Of a stretch of DNA of 64,000 nucleotides, positions 43,908 to 53,392 are shown in pieces. Below the pieces are notes generated by a model. The model had not been told where the DNA came from. It worked only from the letters and a program-made list of their open reading frames with translations, and ran no database searches. Source of the DNA: Ralstonia sp. TCR112 (GTDB lineage: Bacteria; Pseudomonadota; Gammaproteobacteria; Burkholderiales; Burkholderiaceae); assembly GCF_007997035.1 (NCBI RefSeq), contig NZ_VOSS01000076.1:41376-105375 (forward strand). The letters run 5' to 3'. How positions within the stretch are numbered: position 1 is the first letter of the stretch; every line of letters begins with the position of its first letter. The position numbers and the translations under genes are program-made.

Positions 43908-44675
43908 CTATTGCCCTTTGTAAGTGGTTGAATTGGCGGCCTTATTGGCAGCATTCTGCGGCGCAAGCAATGCGGCCAGCAGATCGGCGTCAGGATCATC
44001 CGGCGCCAATGTGCCTTTTCGGTTCTTGGCGGATTTGGCCGCGGATTGCGCCTTCGGCTTTGACGGCTGCTGCAGCGCCTTAAATGGCGTATTCGTCGAT
44101 TTCGCCACGAGCTTGGCGGTTGCCGTCTTGCCTTCCTCGGTATCGGCCGTGGTGCTGCCGGACTTTGCCGCCACGGCATGCGCGGCTGGCGTTGCGTCAT
44201 GCGCGTCTTTGGCGGGCACGCTGGCAACCGGCGTCTTCTCGCTCTTATCGCCCTTCTCGTTTGCGTGGTCTTCGCCCGGCGCGACGTTGACGATGGTGGC
44301 GGCCTGCGCTTCTGCCACAGGCTCGCTTGCGGAGGCAACCGGCGCCGCAGCGGCCGTGTGAGCGGCTTCCGCGGCTGCAGCCTGTGTAGACGCAGGCGCT
44401 TGCGCGGCTGCAGGCGTGGCCTGTTCTGCCACCTGCGCGGGCGCAGATTCGCCGCTCGGATTCAGCAGGACCCACGCGCCGATACCGGCGGCCAGCACGA
44501 CAACCGCCGCCGCAACGCCATAGCGCTGCCCCGACTTTTTTGGTGCCTTGCCGTTGGCCGCAACGCGGCCCTCCAGGCTCGCAAGAATGCGCGTATGCCC
44601 GGCCTCATCGGTCTCGGATTCAGAATTGAAGAGCGTTGGAGGCCCTTCTTGTTTCAAATCGCCGTTATTACTCAT
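43908..44675 (-). CDS. Ala-rich single-pass membrane protein at the T6SS locus
   Basis: About 255 residues. A cytoplasmic N-terminal part (about 50 residues) leads to one membrane helix (YGVAAAVVVLAAGIGAWVLL near 53-72), then a long Ala/Pro/Lys-rich low-complexity region (PAAAQAPASTQAAAAEAAHT) and a basic C-terminal end. No domain is recognised. It is divergent from the TagX gene across a 260-bp AT-rich gap, and lies upstream of VgrG on the same strand. It may span to the peptidoglycan as a scaffold; this is inference from shape only. The start is M2 (44675); a GTG at 44678 is also possible. Confidence 0.6.
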   Translation of the reverse strand: MSNNGDLKQEGPPTLFNSESETDEAGHTRILASLEGRVAANGKAPKKSGQRYGVAAAVVVLAAGIGAWVLLNPSGESAPAQVAEQATPAAAQAPASTQAAAAEAAHTAAAAPVASASEPVAEAQAATIVNVAPGEDHANEKGDKSEKTPVASVPAKDAHDATPAAHAVAAKSGSTTADTEEGKTATAKLVAKSTNTPFKALQQPSKPKAQSAAKSAKNRKGTLAPDDPDADLLAALLAPQNAANKAANSTTYKGQ

Positions 44676-44936
44676 CACGGGTCCAGAATTGAAATAGAAT
44701 GCGCGGCGAACGTATGGATTACAAACAAGCGCCGATTCCGGTGGTGGCTGCTGATTCTAAGTCTGGCCTTGCTGAAAGACAAATGATTGGCGCAGGTTGC
44801 GGTATTTTCTTTATCGTTTCTTAATATTTCTGTGTAGCGAGCGCTGGATTATTACCGTTTATTAATAATTTAGCGTTGTAAATACAGATATAAATCTGGA
44901 TGAATTGACGTAGGCGCGCACGCTCCGCAGGTCGGT
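44676..44936. promoter_or_regulatory. AT-rich divergent promoter region of the T6SS cluster
   Basis: About 260 bp with much lower GC than either flanking gene, ending with TTGTAAATACAGATATAAAT (near 44874-44893) upstream of the TagX start. -10-like words (TATAAA) are common, but I cannot single out a -35. A sigma-54 match (GG-N10-GC) was looked for and not found. The AT tract suggests H-NS-type silencing targets or acquired DNA, as inference. Confidence 0.4.
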
Positions 44937-45794
44937 ATGGTTTTTGTCGCTCTGGTTCTCTACTTCGTTGCCATGGTGGTGGTGGCTGCCGTGCTGCTGC
45001 TGCCGTCGGTACGGCAGCGCTGCGCGGCGTTGCTGCGTGCGCAGTGGCAGCGCGTGAGCACGGGGGCTGCGGTGGTGGGCGCGCGCTCCGCAGGGTCGTT
45101 GCGCGAGTCGGTGGACAACGCAACGTCCGGGGTGTCGGCGTTCAAGCAGTTCGTGGTGCGGCGGCGGATGCTGCTGCTCGGCGCGCTCGGCGTGCTTTCG
45201 GTGCCGCCCATGCTGGCACTGGCGCTGCGCGAGCAGCAGTCGTTCGAGTTCGATGACGACCAGGTGCGCGAGCCGGATCCGCACATCTCGGCATTGCTCA
45301 ACGGTGAACGGCTGATCCCGCCGCCGCCCCTGCCGCCCGAGGTGTTCACCACGCGTGAAGTCGAGCAGATCCGCCCGGCCATCCGCGATGCGAGCCGCGA
45401 CTGGAACCTGCTCGACGCGGATTTCCGTCAGCGCCTGCTGCTGGTCTACAAGATCATGCGCGACGAACACGGTTACGAGATGGCGCTGCTCGAAGGCTAC
45501 CGAAGCCCCGAGCGGCAAGTGAAGCTGGCGGCGATGGGCAGCAATGTCACGCAGGCCACGGCGTTCCAGAGCTATCACCAGTACGGCCTGGCCGCGGACA
45601 GCGCGTTCTTCCGCGAGGGCAAGCTGGTCATCAGCGAGAAAGACCCGTGGGCGATGCGCGGCTACGAGCTGTACGGCCAGACGGCGGAATCGGTCGGCCT
45701 CGTGTGGGGCGGCCGCTGGAAGATGATGGACCTGGGCCACGTCGAGCTGCGCCGCAAGGGCGTGCTCGGCAAGCAGCCTGCACCAAGGCAATGA
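44937..45794 (+). CDS. TagX-like M15 peptidoglycan peptidase of the T6SS
   Basis: 285 residues. Two membrane segments (FVALVLYFVAMVVVAAVLLL at the N-terminus and MLLLGALGVLSVPPMLALAL near 78-97) are followed by an M15/VanY-like domain. The zinc site is SYHQYGLAAD (His214, Asp221) and DLGHVEL (His268, with Asp265 nearby). TagX-type enzymes cut the cell wall so the apparatus can assemble, and lie at T6SS loci as here. AGG lies 6 nt before the ATG at 44937. It begins the plus-strand structural operon; PAAR follows after 25 nt. Confidence 0.83.
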   Translation: MVFVALVLYFVAMVVVAAVLLLPSVRQRCAALLRAQWQRVSTGAAVVGARSAGSLRESVDNATSGVSAFKQFVVRRRMLLLGALGVLSVPPMLALALREQQSFEFDDDQVREPDPHISALLNGERLIPPPPLPPEVFTTREVEQIRPAIRDASRDWNLLDADFRQRLLLVYKIMRDEHGYEMALLEGYRSPERQVKLAAMGSNVTQATAFQSYHQYGLAADSAFFREGKLVISEKDPWAMRGYELYGQTAESVGLVWGGRWKMMDLGHVELRRKGVLGKQPAPRQ

Positions 45795-45819
45795 CGAAAG
45801 GACACATGGGGAGCATGCA

Positions 45820-46089
45820 ATGACACGGCCCTTCATCCTGCTGGGTGACAAGACGGACCACGGCGGCGTGGTGATCACTGCGTCGGGCAACACAAGCACG
45901 GGCGGCAAGGGCATCGCCTGCGTGGGCGACAAGGTGACGTGCCCGAAGAACGGCCACGGCAGCACGACCGTCATCGTGACGGGCGACCCGAACGTCATCA
46001 TCGACGGCAAGCAGGCGGCACGCCACGGCGACAAAACCGCCTGCGGCGCCACGCTCCTGTCCAGCCAGGGCAACACCGGCAGCATCTGA
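45820..46089 (+). CDS. PAAR-domain spike tip protein
   Basis: An 89-residue PAAR protein with the repeated turns KTDHGGVVITASGNTSTGGK and VIIDGKQAARHGDKTACGA, and the Cys/His positions that bind zinc at the cone apex. It sharpens the VgrG tip. No effector extension is fused. GGGGAG precedes the ATG at 45820. Next gene starts 11 nt later. Confidence 0.9.
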   Translation: MTRPFILLGDKTDHGGVVITASGNTSTGGKGIACVGDKVTCPKNGHGSTTVIVTGDPNVIIDGKQAARHGDKTACGATLLSSQGNTGSI

Positions 46090-46100
46090 ACGCGCACGAC

Positions 46101-47585
46101 ATGGTTGCAAGACTCTTCCGGTCCGGGCTGACGCTGCTCGCTGTCTTCGTGGTGGTGTGGATTGCCGTCATCGTGTGGTGGCAGTCCGCCAACCGCATGC
46201 CGACCACCGGCGACATCCTGACTTACCTGCTGTTGCTGCCGGTCGGGATGATCGTCGGCTATTGGGTCATCAAGCGTGCGCTGGACGGCATTCGCTCGAA
46301 TGTCGTTGCGGGCCGCGAACTGGCGGCGGCCACGCCGGCCGCAACAGGCACCGATGCCAAAACCGCCGACCCGCAAGACGCCACGCGCCAATGGCGCGCC
46401 GTGCTGCTCGCCAGCGCCCTGCGTGCGCCCGCCGGCGGCGATGCCGCTTCAGTGGTGGAGGCCGTGCAAGCCAATGCGCAGCCCGGCCTGACCGATGTGC
46501 AAGGCTTCGGCCAGCCGATCTTTGCTGCGCAAGTGGAAGGCATCGACATCGAAGACCTGCGTGCCGAACTGGCAGAGCAACATCCCGATGTCGACTGGCT
46601 GGATGAACGCCTGCGCGCCCTGTCGCTGGCCGGCCAGGTGGCCGAAGAACTGGCCGCACACGCCGTTGCGCAAGCCCCGGAAACAACAGAGCCGGACACC
46701 ACGCGGCTGATCATCACCGCACTGCTCCCCCGCGAGTGGACACCGCAGGATCAAGCAGCCGCCGATGGCTGGCTGCGCCGCCGCATCGCGTTGATCTGGC
46801 CGGCAGACCGTTTAACGCTGGAGCCCATCACCGCCAAGGGCGATGCCGATGCGCTGCTGTTGCTCGATCGCGCCACGCAAGGCGTCAACCGCGCCAGCGA
46901 CGAGCGCGTGCTGCGCATGGTGGTGGTGGCGGATTCGCTGGTGGGCCCCAGCGCGGTCGAACAACTGATGCAGCACGAGCAGCTGTTCGAAGCCAATCGG
47001 CAGCATGGCCGCGTGCCGGGCGAAGCCGCTGCGGGCGTGCTGCTGTGCGCGCCGACGATGGCGCAGAGCCTGCTGCCACCCGCGCTGGACGGGGACGCCG
47101 CGGCAACGGCACCCTTCACGATCACGCGCGCCGGCGTGGCGCGGCTGGAATCGCCGACGCCTGATCGCGGCCAGCCGCAACTGCAGGCGCTGGGCGACGC
47201 CGTGGGCCACGTACTCGACACCTTGGCCGCCGCACCGGTCAAGGCCAAGCAGGATGCAGCGCCCGCCGAGAAGGCCGAAACCGCGGAGGGCGATCCAGCC
47301 GCCGAACCCATCACCGTGGCCGGCGTCGTTTCAGACACCGGCATGCACCCCGTACGCACCGTCGAGGTGGCTCGCGTGTTTTCCGAACGTTTCCCCGCGC
47401 TGGACCTTGCCGCAGATCTGCTGCCTGTTGGCACGCCCTGCGGCTATGTGGGCGCTGCGGGCCCGCTGCTATCGGTGGTGGTGGCGCACCAGTTGAGCCA
47501 GCAGACCGGCAAGCCGGTGCTGGCCATTACCGCCAACGATATCCAGCAGCGCGGCGCCATCGCGGTGGTGCCCAGCCTGACCTGA
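46101..47585 (+). CDS. T6SS-locus membrane protein of unknown function
   Basis: About 494 residues. Two N-terminal helices (LTLLAVFVVVWIAVIVWW, then ILTYLLLLPVGMIVGYWVI; about 8-58) precede a large soluble part. No motif beyond that is recognised. A long open frame continues to 45939, inside PAAR; the ATG at 46101 is chosen because it matches a hydrophobic membrane start. Its position between PAAR and TssM is conserved in Burkholderiales T6SS clusters as far as I know, so it is probably a T6SS accessory membrane component. Confidence 0.62.
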   Translation: MVARLFRSGLTLLAVFVVVWIAVIVWWQSANRMPTTGDILTYLLLLPVGMIVGYWVIKRALDGIRSNVVAGRELAAATPAATGTDAKTADPQDATRQWRAVLLASALRAPAGGDAASVVEAVQANAQPGLTDVQGFGQPIFAAQVEGIDIEDLRAELAEQHPDVDWLDERLRALSLAGQVAEELAAHAVAQAPETTEPDTTRLIITALLPREWTPQDQAAADGWLRRRIALIWPADRLTLEPITAKGDADALLLLDRATQGVNRASDERVLRMVVVADSLVGPSAVEQLMQHEQLFEANRQHGRVPGEAAAGVLLCAPTMAQSLLPPALDGDAAATAPFTITRAGVARLESPTPDRGQPQLQALGDAVGHVLDTLAAAPVKAKQDAAPAEKAETAEGDPAAEPITVAGVVSDTGMHPVRTVEVARVFSERFPALDLAADLLPVGTPCGYVGAAGPLLSVVVAHQLSQQTGKPVLAITANDIQQRGAIAVVPSLT

Positions 47586-47637
47586 TCTTGTTCCAGATTT
47601 CGAATCCGATTCCGTCTGTTCCCGAGCCGAAGGCAAC

Positions 47638-50600
47638 ATGCAACGCTTCCTGAACTTCCTGACCAACTCACGCACGCTATCGATTCTTGGCGTGATCGTG
47701 CTGACCATCTTCCTGCTGCTGATGGCGCAGACCTTCGAGGTTGGCCTGGTCTGGGTCGGCATCGCGCTGGGCGTGCTGCTCGCGCTGTGGCTGCTGACGT
47801 ATCTCTGGAAGCGCTGGCGCGCGCGTCAGGCCAGCAACAAGCTGGAGGGCGTGCTGGAACAGGCCGCCGCTGACAAGACCGCCACGCCAGACAAGCGCGA
47901 AGAAGTGGAAGCCCTGCGCGTGCGCCTTGCCGAAGCCGTCAAGACCATCAAGCGCTCCAAGCTCGGGCAGATGTCGGGCAGCGCAGCGCTGTACGAGCTG
48001 CCCTGGTACATCGTGATCGGCAACCCGGCGGCGGGCAAAAGTACGGCCGTGCTCAATTCCGGCCTGCAGTTTCCGTTTGCCGACAAGGGCGGCGCGGTCA
48101 TCCAGGGCATCGGCGGCACGCGTAACTGCGACTGGTTCTTCACCACCGAAGGCATCCTGCTCGACACGGCCGGCCGTTACTCCGTGCACGAAGAAGACCG
48201 CCGCGAGTGGCTGGGCTTCCTCGACCTGCTCAAGCGCTATCGCCCCAAGGCGCCCATCAACGGCATCGTCGTGACGGTGAGCGTGTCGGAACTCACGCAA
48301 AACCGCCCCGAATTCGCCATCAACCTGGCCAAGAACCTGCGCCAGCGCGTGCAGGAGCTGACCGAACGCCTGGAAGTGTTTGCCCCGGTGTACGTGATGT
48401 TCACGAAGGCCGACCTGATCACCGGCTTTACCGAATTCTTTGGCGACAGCGAGAAGCAGGAGCGCGACCGCGTCTGGGGCGCCACCCTGCCCTTCGAGCC
48501 CGATTCGAAGCCCGACGTGGCCGCCGTGTTCGACCAACGCTTTGACGAGCTGTGCGATGGGCTGAAGGAGATCAGCGTGGCGCAGATCGCACTGCACCGG
48601 AACAACAAGCTCTCGCCGGGGCTGCTGAGCTTCCCGCTGGAATTTGCGTCGATCAAGCCGACGCTGCGTGCGTTCCTGATGACGCTGTTCGATGAGAACC
48701 CGTTCCAGTACAAGCCGGTATTCCGCGGCTTCTACTTCACCAGCGCGCTCCAGGAAGGCGCCACCAACAGCGTGTCGGCCGAACGCATCGCACGACGCTT
48801 TGGCCTGTCGACCGACGGCGCCGCACGCACGCGAGAGGTGTTCTCCAAGAACGGCTTCTTCCTGCGCGACCTGTTCTCGAAAGTGATCTTTGCCGACAAG
48901 CAGACCGTGCGGCAGTTCGCCAGCCCCGCCAAGACGCGCCTGCGCATCGCTACGTTCTTTGCGCTGGTGCTGGCGCTGGGCGTGATGCTGGGCGGCTGGA
49001 CGTGGTCGTACATGGGCAACCGCACGCTCACGGCCAACGTGCAGGCAGACCTCGACAAGATCGTGAAGATGCAGCAGAACCGGGTGGACCTGCAGGCCCG
49101 CCTGGAGGCGCTCGACATTCTGCAAGACCGGATCGAACAGCTCGACCGGTATCGCAACGACCATCCGCTCGCGCTGTCGCTGGGCCTGTACCAGGGCGAC
49201 ACGCTGCAGCACAAGCTGCTCGACGAGTACTACAACGGCCTGCGCCAGGTCATGCTCAAGCCGGTCGGCGGTGCGATCGAAACCTTCCTGGCAGAGGTCA
49301 ACGCGCATCCGGATCAGCTCGCCCCGATGGTGCGTCCGCCGGAAACCGGCGCAGTGATGACCACGTCCGTGACGACGGCTACCGCCACGCTGGGTGGTGC
49401 GTCGGCTGCAGCAGCCGGCGCGCCTGCCGCGCCAAACCAGGCTACGGCGTCGACCGGGGCCAAGCGCTACACCGATGCCTCGCCCACCAACGTGGAAGAC
49501 GGCTACAACGCGCTCAAGACCTACCTGATGCTGTCGGACAAGCGCCACGTGGAAGTCGCGCACCTGACCGATCAAGTGACGCGTTTCTGGCGCGGCTGGC
49601 TGGAAGACAACCGCGGCAACATGCCGCGCGAGCAGATGATCCGCTCGGCGGAGCGCAACCTGTCGTTCTTCCTGGCCCGCGTGAACGACGACAACTGGCC
49701 GCTGCTGGAAGGCAACCTCTCGCTGGTCGACCAGACGCGTGAGAACCTGCGCCGCGTGGTGCGCGGCATGCCCGCACGCGAACGCGCGTACGCGGAGATC
49801 AAGGCCCGCGCGTCCACGCGCTACGCCCCGATGACGGTCGCACGCATCGTTGGTGACACCGGTGCAGGCCTGGTTGCTGGCAGCTACGCCGTGCCCGGCA
49901 CGTTCACCAAGGAAGCGTGGTTCGGCTATGTGCAATCCGCCATCAAGGAAGCTGCCAACAAGGAACTGCAGACCAAGGACTGGGTGTTGAACGTTGCCGC
50001 CCGCGACGACCTCACGCTGGAAGGCAGCCCCGAGCAGATTCAGAAGGCGCTGGTCACGATGTACAAGACCGAATACGCGCGCGAATGGCAACGCTTCATG
50101 CAGGGCGTGGCGATCCAGGATTTCACCAGCTTCGACCAGGCCGTCACCGGGATGAACCTGCTGGGCGATCCGACCAACTCGCCGATCCGCAAGGTGCTCG
50201 ACACCGCGTATGACCAGACGTCGTGGGACAACCCGTCGATGTTCAACGCGGGGCTGAAGCAGGCCAAGACCGGCGTGCTGGGCTGGTTCAAGCAGCTGTT
50301 TGCGCGCCAGACGCCGTCGCAGGTGAACGTCAACCTGGAGGTGGGTGGCAATGCCGATGCCGGCGCCATTCCGATGGGCCCGGTGGGCAAGGAGTTCTCG
50401 GGGCTGGCACGCGTGGTCGTCATGCGCGACGACAAGTCGCTGCTGCGCGGCTACATGGATTCGCTGTCCAAGGTGCGCACGCGCTTCAACCAGATCAAGA
50501 ATCAGGGCGACCCGGGGCCAGGCGCGCGCCAGCTGATGCAGCAGACGCTGGACGGCAACGGCTCGGAGCTGGCCGACACGCTCAAGTACGTGGATGAGCA

Positions 50601-51579
50601 GATGCTGACCGGCATGACCGACAGCGAGCGCGCGACGCTGCGTCCGCTGCTGGTGCGTCCGCTGCTGCAGTCGTATGCGGTGGCGATCCGCCCGGCCACG
50701 ACGGAAGTCAACAAGGTGTGGAACGCGCAGGTGTATCAGCCGTTCGCCACCACGCTGGCCGACAAGTACCCGTTTGCGCCCAACGCCAAGATCGAGGCGA
50801 GCGCGGCCGAGATCGGCCAGGTGTTCGGCCCGGACGGCGCGATCGCGAAGTTCGCCAGCACGACGATCGGTCCGCTGTCGGTGCGACGTGGCGACATGAT
50901 CGCCTCCCGCACGTGGGGCGACCTGGGCATCGCGTTTGTGCCCGAGTTCACCACGGGCTTCACACGCTGGATCGCGCCGCTCACGGGTGGTGCTGCCGGC
51001 GGTGCTGGCGGTGCGGCAGCCGCGGCGCCGCAGACGGTGTTCCAGATCCTGCCGGTGCCGTCGCAAGGCGCCACCGAATACACGATCGAGATCGACGGGC
51101 AGCAACTGCGCTATCGCAACACGCCGCCGCAGTGGGCCAACTTCGTGTGGCCGAATCCGCAGGGCACGCCAGGTGCGCGCGTGACGGCCACCACCTTTGA
51201 CGGCCGCACGGTGGAACTGCTCAACGAGCCGGGCCGCTTCGGCCTGGAGCGCCTGATTGCGACGGCGCAACGCAAGCGTCGTCCGGATGGCGCATTCGAT
51301 CTGTCCTGGACGAAGGACAACCTGACGGTATCGATCAGCCTGCGCATCATCAGCAGCCCGCAGACCGGCGGCACCACCGCATCCGATTCGCCGCAAGGCC
51401 AGGGCCTGCGCGGCTTGCGTCTGCCGACGTCGATTGCCGATGCATCGGCACCGCAGAACACCCTGACGCCGCCCGCCCCGGCAGCGCCAACAGGCACGCC
51501 GCCTGCGGCCCAAGCCGCGGTGTCCACGCAGGCCGCACGCCACAACATCACGGAAGAGCAAGGAGGGACGGCGCAATGA
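47638..51579 (+). CDS. tssM: T6SS inner-membrane protein TssM (IcmF)
   Basis: 1313 residues. Two membrane helices (about 19-62) precede a cytoplasmic NTPase-like domain with Walker A GNPAAGKST (near 129-137) and a Walker B-like LLDTAGRYS. A third helix near 440-460 (IATFFALVLALGVMLGGW) leads to the periplasmic part that contacts TssJ. TssM and TssL form the membrane anchor of the T6SS. The final ~60 residues are Ala/Pro/Thr-rich. The TagF gene overlaps its stop by 4 nt. Confidence 0.93.
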   Translation: MQRFLNFLTNSRTLSILGVIVLTIFLLLMAQTFEVGLVWVGIALGVLLALWLLTYLWKRWRARQASNKLEGVLEQAAADKTATPDKREEVEALRVRLAEAVKTIKRSKLGQMSGSAALYELPWYIVIGNPAAGKSTAVLNSGLQFPFADKGGAVIQGIGGTRNCDWFFTTEGILLDTAGRYSVHEEDRREWLGFLDLLKRYRPKAPINGIVVTVSVSELTQNRPEFAINLAKNLRQRVQELTERLEVFAPVYVMFTKADLITGFTEFFGDSEKQERDRVWGATLPFEPDSKPDVAAVFDQRFDELCDGLKEISVAQIALHRNNKLSPGLLSFPLEFASIKPTLRAFLMTLFDENPFQYKPVFRGFYFTSALQEGATNSVSAERIARRFGLSTDGAARTREVFSKNGFFLRDLFSKVIFADKQTVRQFASPAKTRLRIATFFALVLALGVMLGGWTWSYMGNRTLTANVQADLDKIVKMQQNRVDLQARLEALDILQDRIEQLDRYRNDHPLALSLGLYQGDTLQHKLLDEYYNGLRQVMLKPVGGAIETFLAEVNAHPDQLAPMVRPPETGAVMTTSVTTATATLGGASAAAAGAPAAPNQATASTGAKRYTDASPTNVEDGYNALKTYLMLSDKRHVEVAHLTDQVTRFWRGWLEDNRGNMPREQMIRSAERNLSFFLARVNDDNWPLLEGNLSLVDQTRENLRRVVRGMPARERAYAEIKARASTRYAPMTVARIVGDTGAGLVAGSYAVPGTFTKEAWFGYVQSAIKEAANKELQTKDWVLNVAARDDLTLEGSPEQIQKALVTMYKTEYAREWQRFMQGVAIQDFTSFDQAVTGMNLLGDPTNSPIRKVLDTAYDQTSWDNPSMFNAGLKQAKTGVLGWFKQLFARQTPSQVNVNLEVGGNADAGAIPMGPVGKEFSGLARVVVMRDDKSLLRGYMDSLSKVRTRFNQIKNQGDPGPGARQLMQQTLDGNGSELADTLKYVDEQMLTGMTDSERATLRPLLVRPLLQSYAVAIRPATTEVNKVWNAQVYQPFATTLADKYPFAPNAKIEASAAEIGQVFGPDGAIAKFASTTIGPLSVRRGDMIASRTWGDLGIAFVPEFTTGFTRWIAPLTGGAAGGAGGAAAAAPQTVFQILPVPSQGATEYTIEIDGQQLRYRNTPPQWANFVWPNPQGTPGARVTATTFDGRTVELLNEPGRFGLERLIATAQRKRRPDGAFDLSWTKDNLTVSISLRIISSPQTGGTTASDSPQGQGLRGLRLPTSIADASAPQNTLTPPAPAAPTGTPPAAQAAVSTQAARHNITEEQGGTAQ

Positions 51580-52571
51580 GCCAGACCCAGTTGCAGCTTT
51601 CGTACTTCGGCAAGCTTCCGTCGCGCGGCGATTTCGTCAAAAGCGCCAACAACGTCCAGCTGCTCGACACGCTCGACCGCTGGCTGGCGCAAGGCATGGA
51701 ATTGCTGGCCGAAGCCCCTGACTGGAAGACGACCTACGACAATTGGAAGCCGGTGCAGTTTGCGTTTCTCGGCTCGCAGAGCAAGCTCGCCATTGCGGGC
51801 ACGCTCATGGCCAGCAGCGATCTGTCGTCGCGCCGCTTTCCGTTCCTGACGGCTGCGGCGATGGAAGTCGATCGCCCGATCAATTTCATCGCCCGCAGCC
51901 CGATTGCGCTGGCCCGCCTGTGGACGCGCGCCGGCCAGCAGATGCTTTCGCTCGGCACCGCGACCGACGCCACTGAAGGCCTGCGCCTGCTTGCCGAAGG
52001 GCAACACGGCGTAGAGACCGGCACCGGCGGCACGAGCACGCAGTCGCACGACGCGAGCTTTTCGGATTTCATCGACTTCCAGACCGTTGCCGGCCTTGAG
52101 CAGATGCTGCGCTCGGAGGGCCACAACATCCGTCTGCGCCGCACCCTGCTCGCGCTTGGCACCCTGCTGCAGCCCGTGATGGCGAACGGCTCGTCGCGGC
52201 TTGAGAAAGGGCTCACGCTGCCGCTGCCGGCAGACCCGCTCTATCGCAGCTTGGTCGCGAGTTTCTGGCTGGAGCTGGTGTCGCGCTTCCTGCAGCGGGC
52301 GGACTTCGAGCTCTCGCTGTTCCTGGGCGATATCAACGGCGCGGAGCGACTCGTCATCGGCTTCAACGGCGCCTCGTCGCGCACGCTGCACAGCGTCATG
52401 TCGCCGCTGGCGTATGCCGAACAGAACATCAACATCGACGATCCGGAGTGGGTCGACCAGCACGTCAGCGGAGAGTACGGCTTGGCCAAGTTCGTGAGTT
52501 ACCTGGATCAACCGCAGTTGTCGCTGCGCGTGGCGGTCGATACCTTCCGCGAAGTCTTCATCGGAGAATGA
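51576..52571 (+). CDS. tagF: T6SS post-translational regulator TagF
   Basis: 331 residues of the DUF2094/TagF family, with the diagnostic SYFGKLPSRGDFVKSAN opening. TagF represses T6SS assembly, in Pseudomonas by binding Fha or by controlling TssM. It overlaps TssM by 4 nt (ATGA) and is followed by the OmpA-family gene. No PppA phosphatase fusion is present. Family length (~240 in others) is exceeded by ~90 residues, mostly in the C-terminal half. Confidence 0.88.
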   Translation: MSQTQLQLSYFGKLPSRGDFVKSANNVQLLDTLDRWLAQGMELLAEAPDWKTTYDNWKPVQFAFLGSQSKLAIAGTLMASSDLSSRRFPFLTAAAMEVDRPINFIARSPIALARLWTRAGQQMLSLGTATDATEGLRLLAEGQHGVETGTGGTSTQSHDASFSDFIDFQTVAGLEQMLRSEGHNIRLRRTLLALGTLLQPVMANGSSRLEKGLTLPLPADPLYRSLVASFWLELVSRFLQRADFELSLFLGDINGAERLVIGFNGASSRTLHSVMSPLAYAEQNINIDDPEWVDQHVSGEYGLAKFVSYLDQPQLSLRVAVDTFREVFIGE

Positions 52572-52573
52572 AC

Positions 52574-53392
52574 ATGGGTCTGGATGCAATCAAGCGCGGC
52601 TTCCGGCCTGCAACACTCCTGGCAAGCGCCGCCATGCTGGCCTGCCTGGCCAGCGCCCTGCCCGCCCACGCAGCGGCGGGCGATGCTGCGCCCGTGCCTG
52701 GCCAGGTCGTCGCGGGCGGCATGGTGCCGGACGAAGCCACCAAGGCGACCGTGCTGGCCAAGCTGCGCGAGCTGTACGGCAGCGCCAACGTGGTCGATCA
52801 GATCGAAGTTGGCAACGTGGTGTCGCCGCCCAACTGGTCGGCCAACGTGCAGAAGATCCTGTCGCCGGCCATCAAGCAGGTGAACCGCGGGCAGCTCAAC
52901 ATCGACGGTACGCAGGTCTCCCTGCACGGCGACGTCGGCAACGAGGCGCAGCGCCAGCAGCTGACCAGCGACATGGCGACGGCGCTGGGCCAGAGCTACA
53001 CGATCAAGAATGGGCTGCGCGTGGCGGCCGCGTCCGAACAAGGGCTGCTGGACCAGACGCTGGCCAACCGCATCATCGAGTTTGAAACCGGCAGCGCCAC
53101 GCTCACCCCCAAGGGCCGCGCGATTCTGGATGAAATGGCCGCCGTGCTGCCGCGTCTGAACGGCCGCAAGATCGAAATCGTCGGCCACACCGACAACTCC
53201 GGCAGCCGCGCGTTGAACCTCAACCTGAGCCAGGCCCGCGCCGAGACGGTCAAGAACTACCTCATCGCCAAGGGCGCCGAGCAAGGCACGCTGACCGCGA
53301 TGGGCGTGGGGCCGGATCAGCCGGTGGCGGCCAACAACACCGATGAAGGCCGCTCGCGCAATCGGCGGATCGAGTTTCGGGCGAGTAAGTGA
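52574..53392 (+). CDS. OmpA-family exported protein of the T6SS locus
   Basis: 272 residues with a signal peptide (ATLLASAAMLACLASALPAHA). The OmpA peptidoglycan-binding domain lies at about 160-272: IEFETGSATLTPKGRAILDE, IVGHTDNSGS, LSQARAETVKNYL, GRSRNRRIEF, with the Asp and Arg that hold diaminopimelate. ATG at 52574 is preferred over 52568 since GGAGA is then 7 nt away. A TagL/TssL-associated anchor or envelope factor of the T6SS is likely. An N-terminal BON-like segment (INIDGTQVSLHGDVGNEAQR) is visible. Confidence 0.85.
   Translation: MGLDAIKRGFRPATLLASAAMLACLASALPAHAAAGDAAPVPGQVVAGGMVPDEATKATVLAKLRELYGSANVVDQIEVGNVVSPPNWSANVQKILSPAIKQVNRGQLNIDGTQVSLHGDVGNEAQRQQLTSDMATALGQSYTIKNGLRVAAASEQGLLDQTLANRIIEFETGSATLTPKGRAILDEMAAVLPRLNGRKIEIVGHTDNSGSRALNLNLSQARAETVKNYLIAKGAEQGTLTAMGVGPDQPVAANNTDEGRSRNRRIEFRASK

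Noticed and set aside
44770..44800. Possible sigma-54 promoter before the TagX gene
   Set aside because: TTGGCGCAGGTTGC looks like the motif, but the GG and GC are 8 nt apart, not 10.
47677..51576. A 1299-codon open frame on the minus strand opposite tssM
   Set aside because: Same cause as above: high-GC third positions remove stops. The plus strand encodes TssM with clear motifs and an overlap with TagF.
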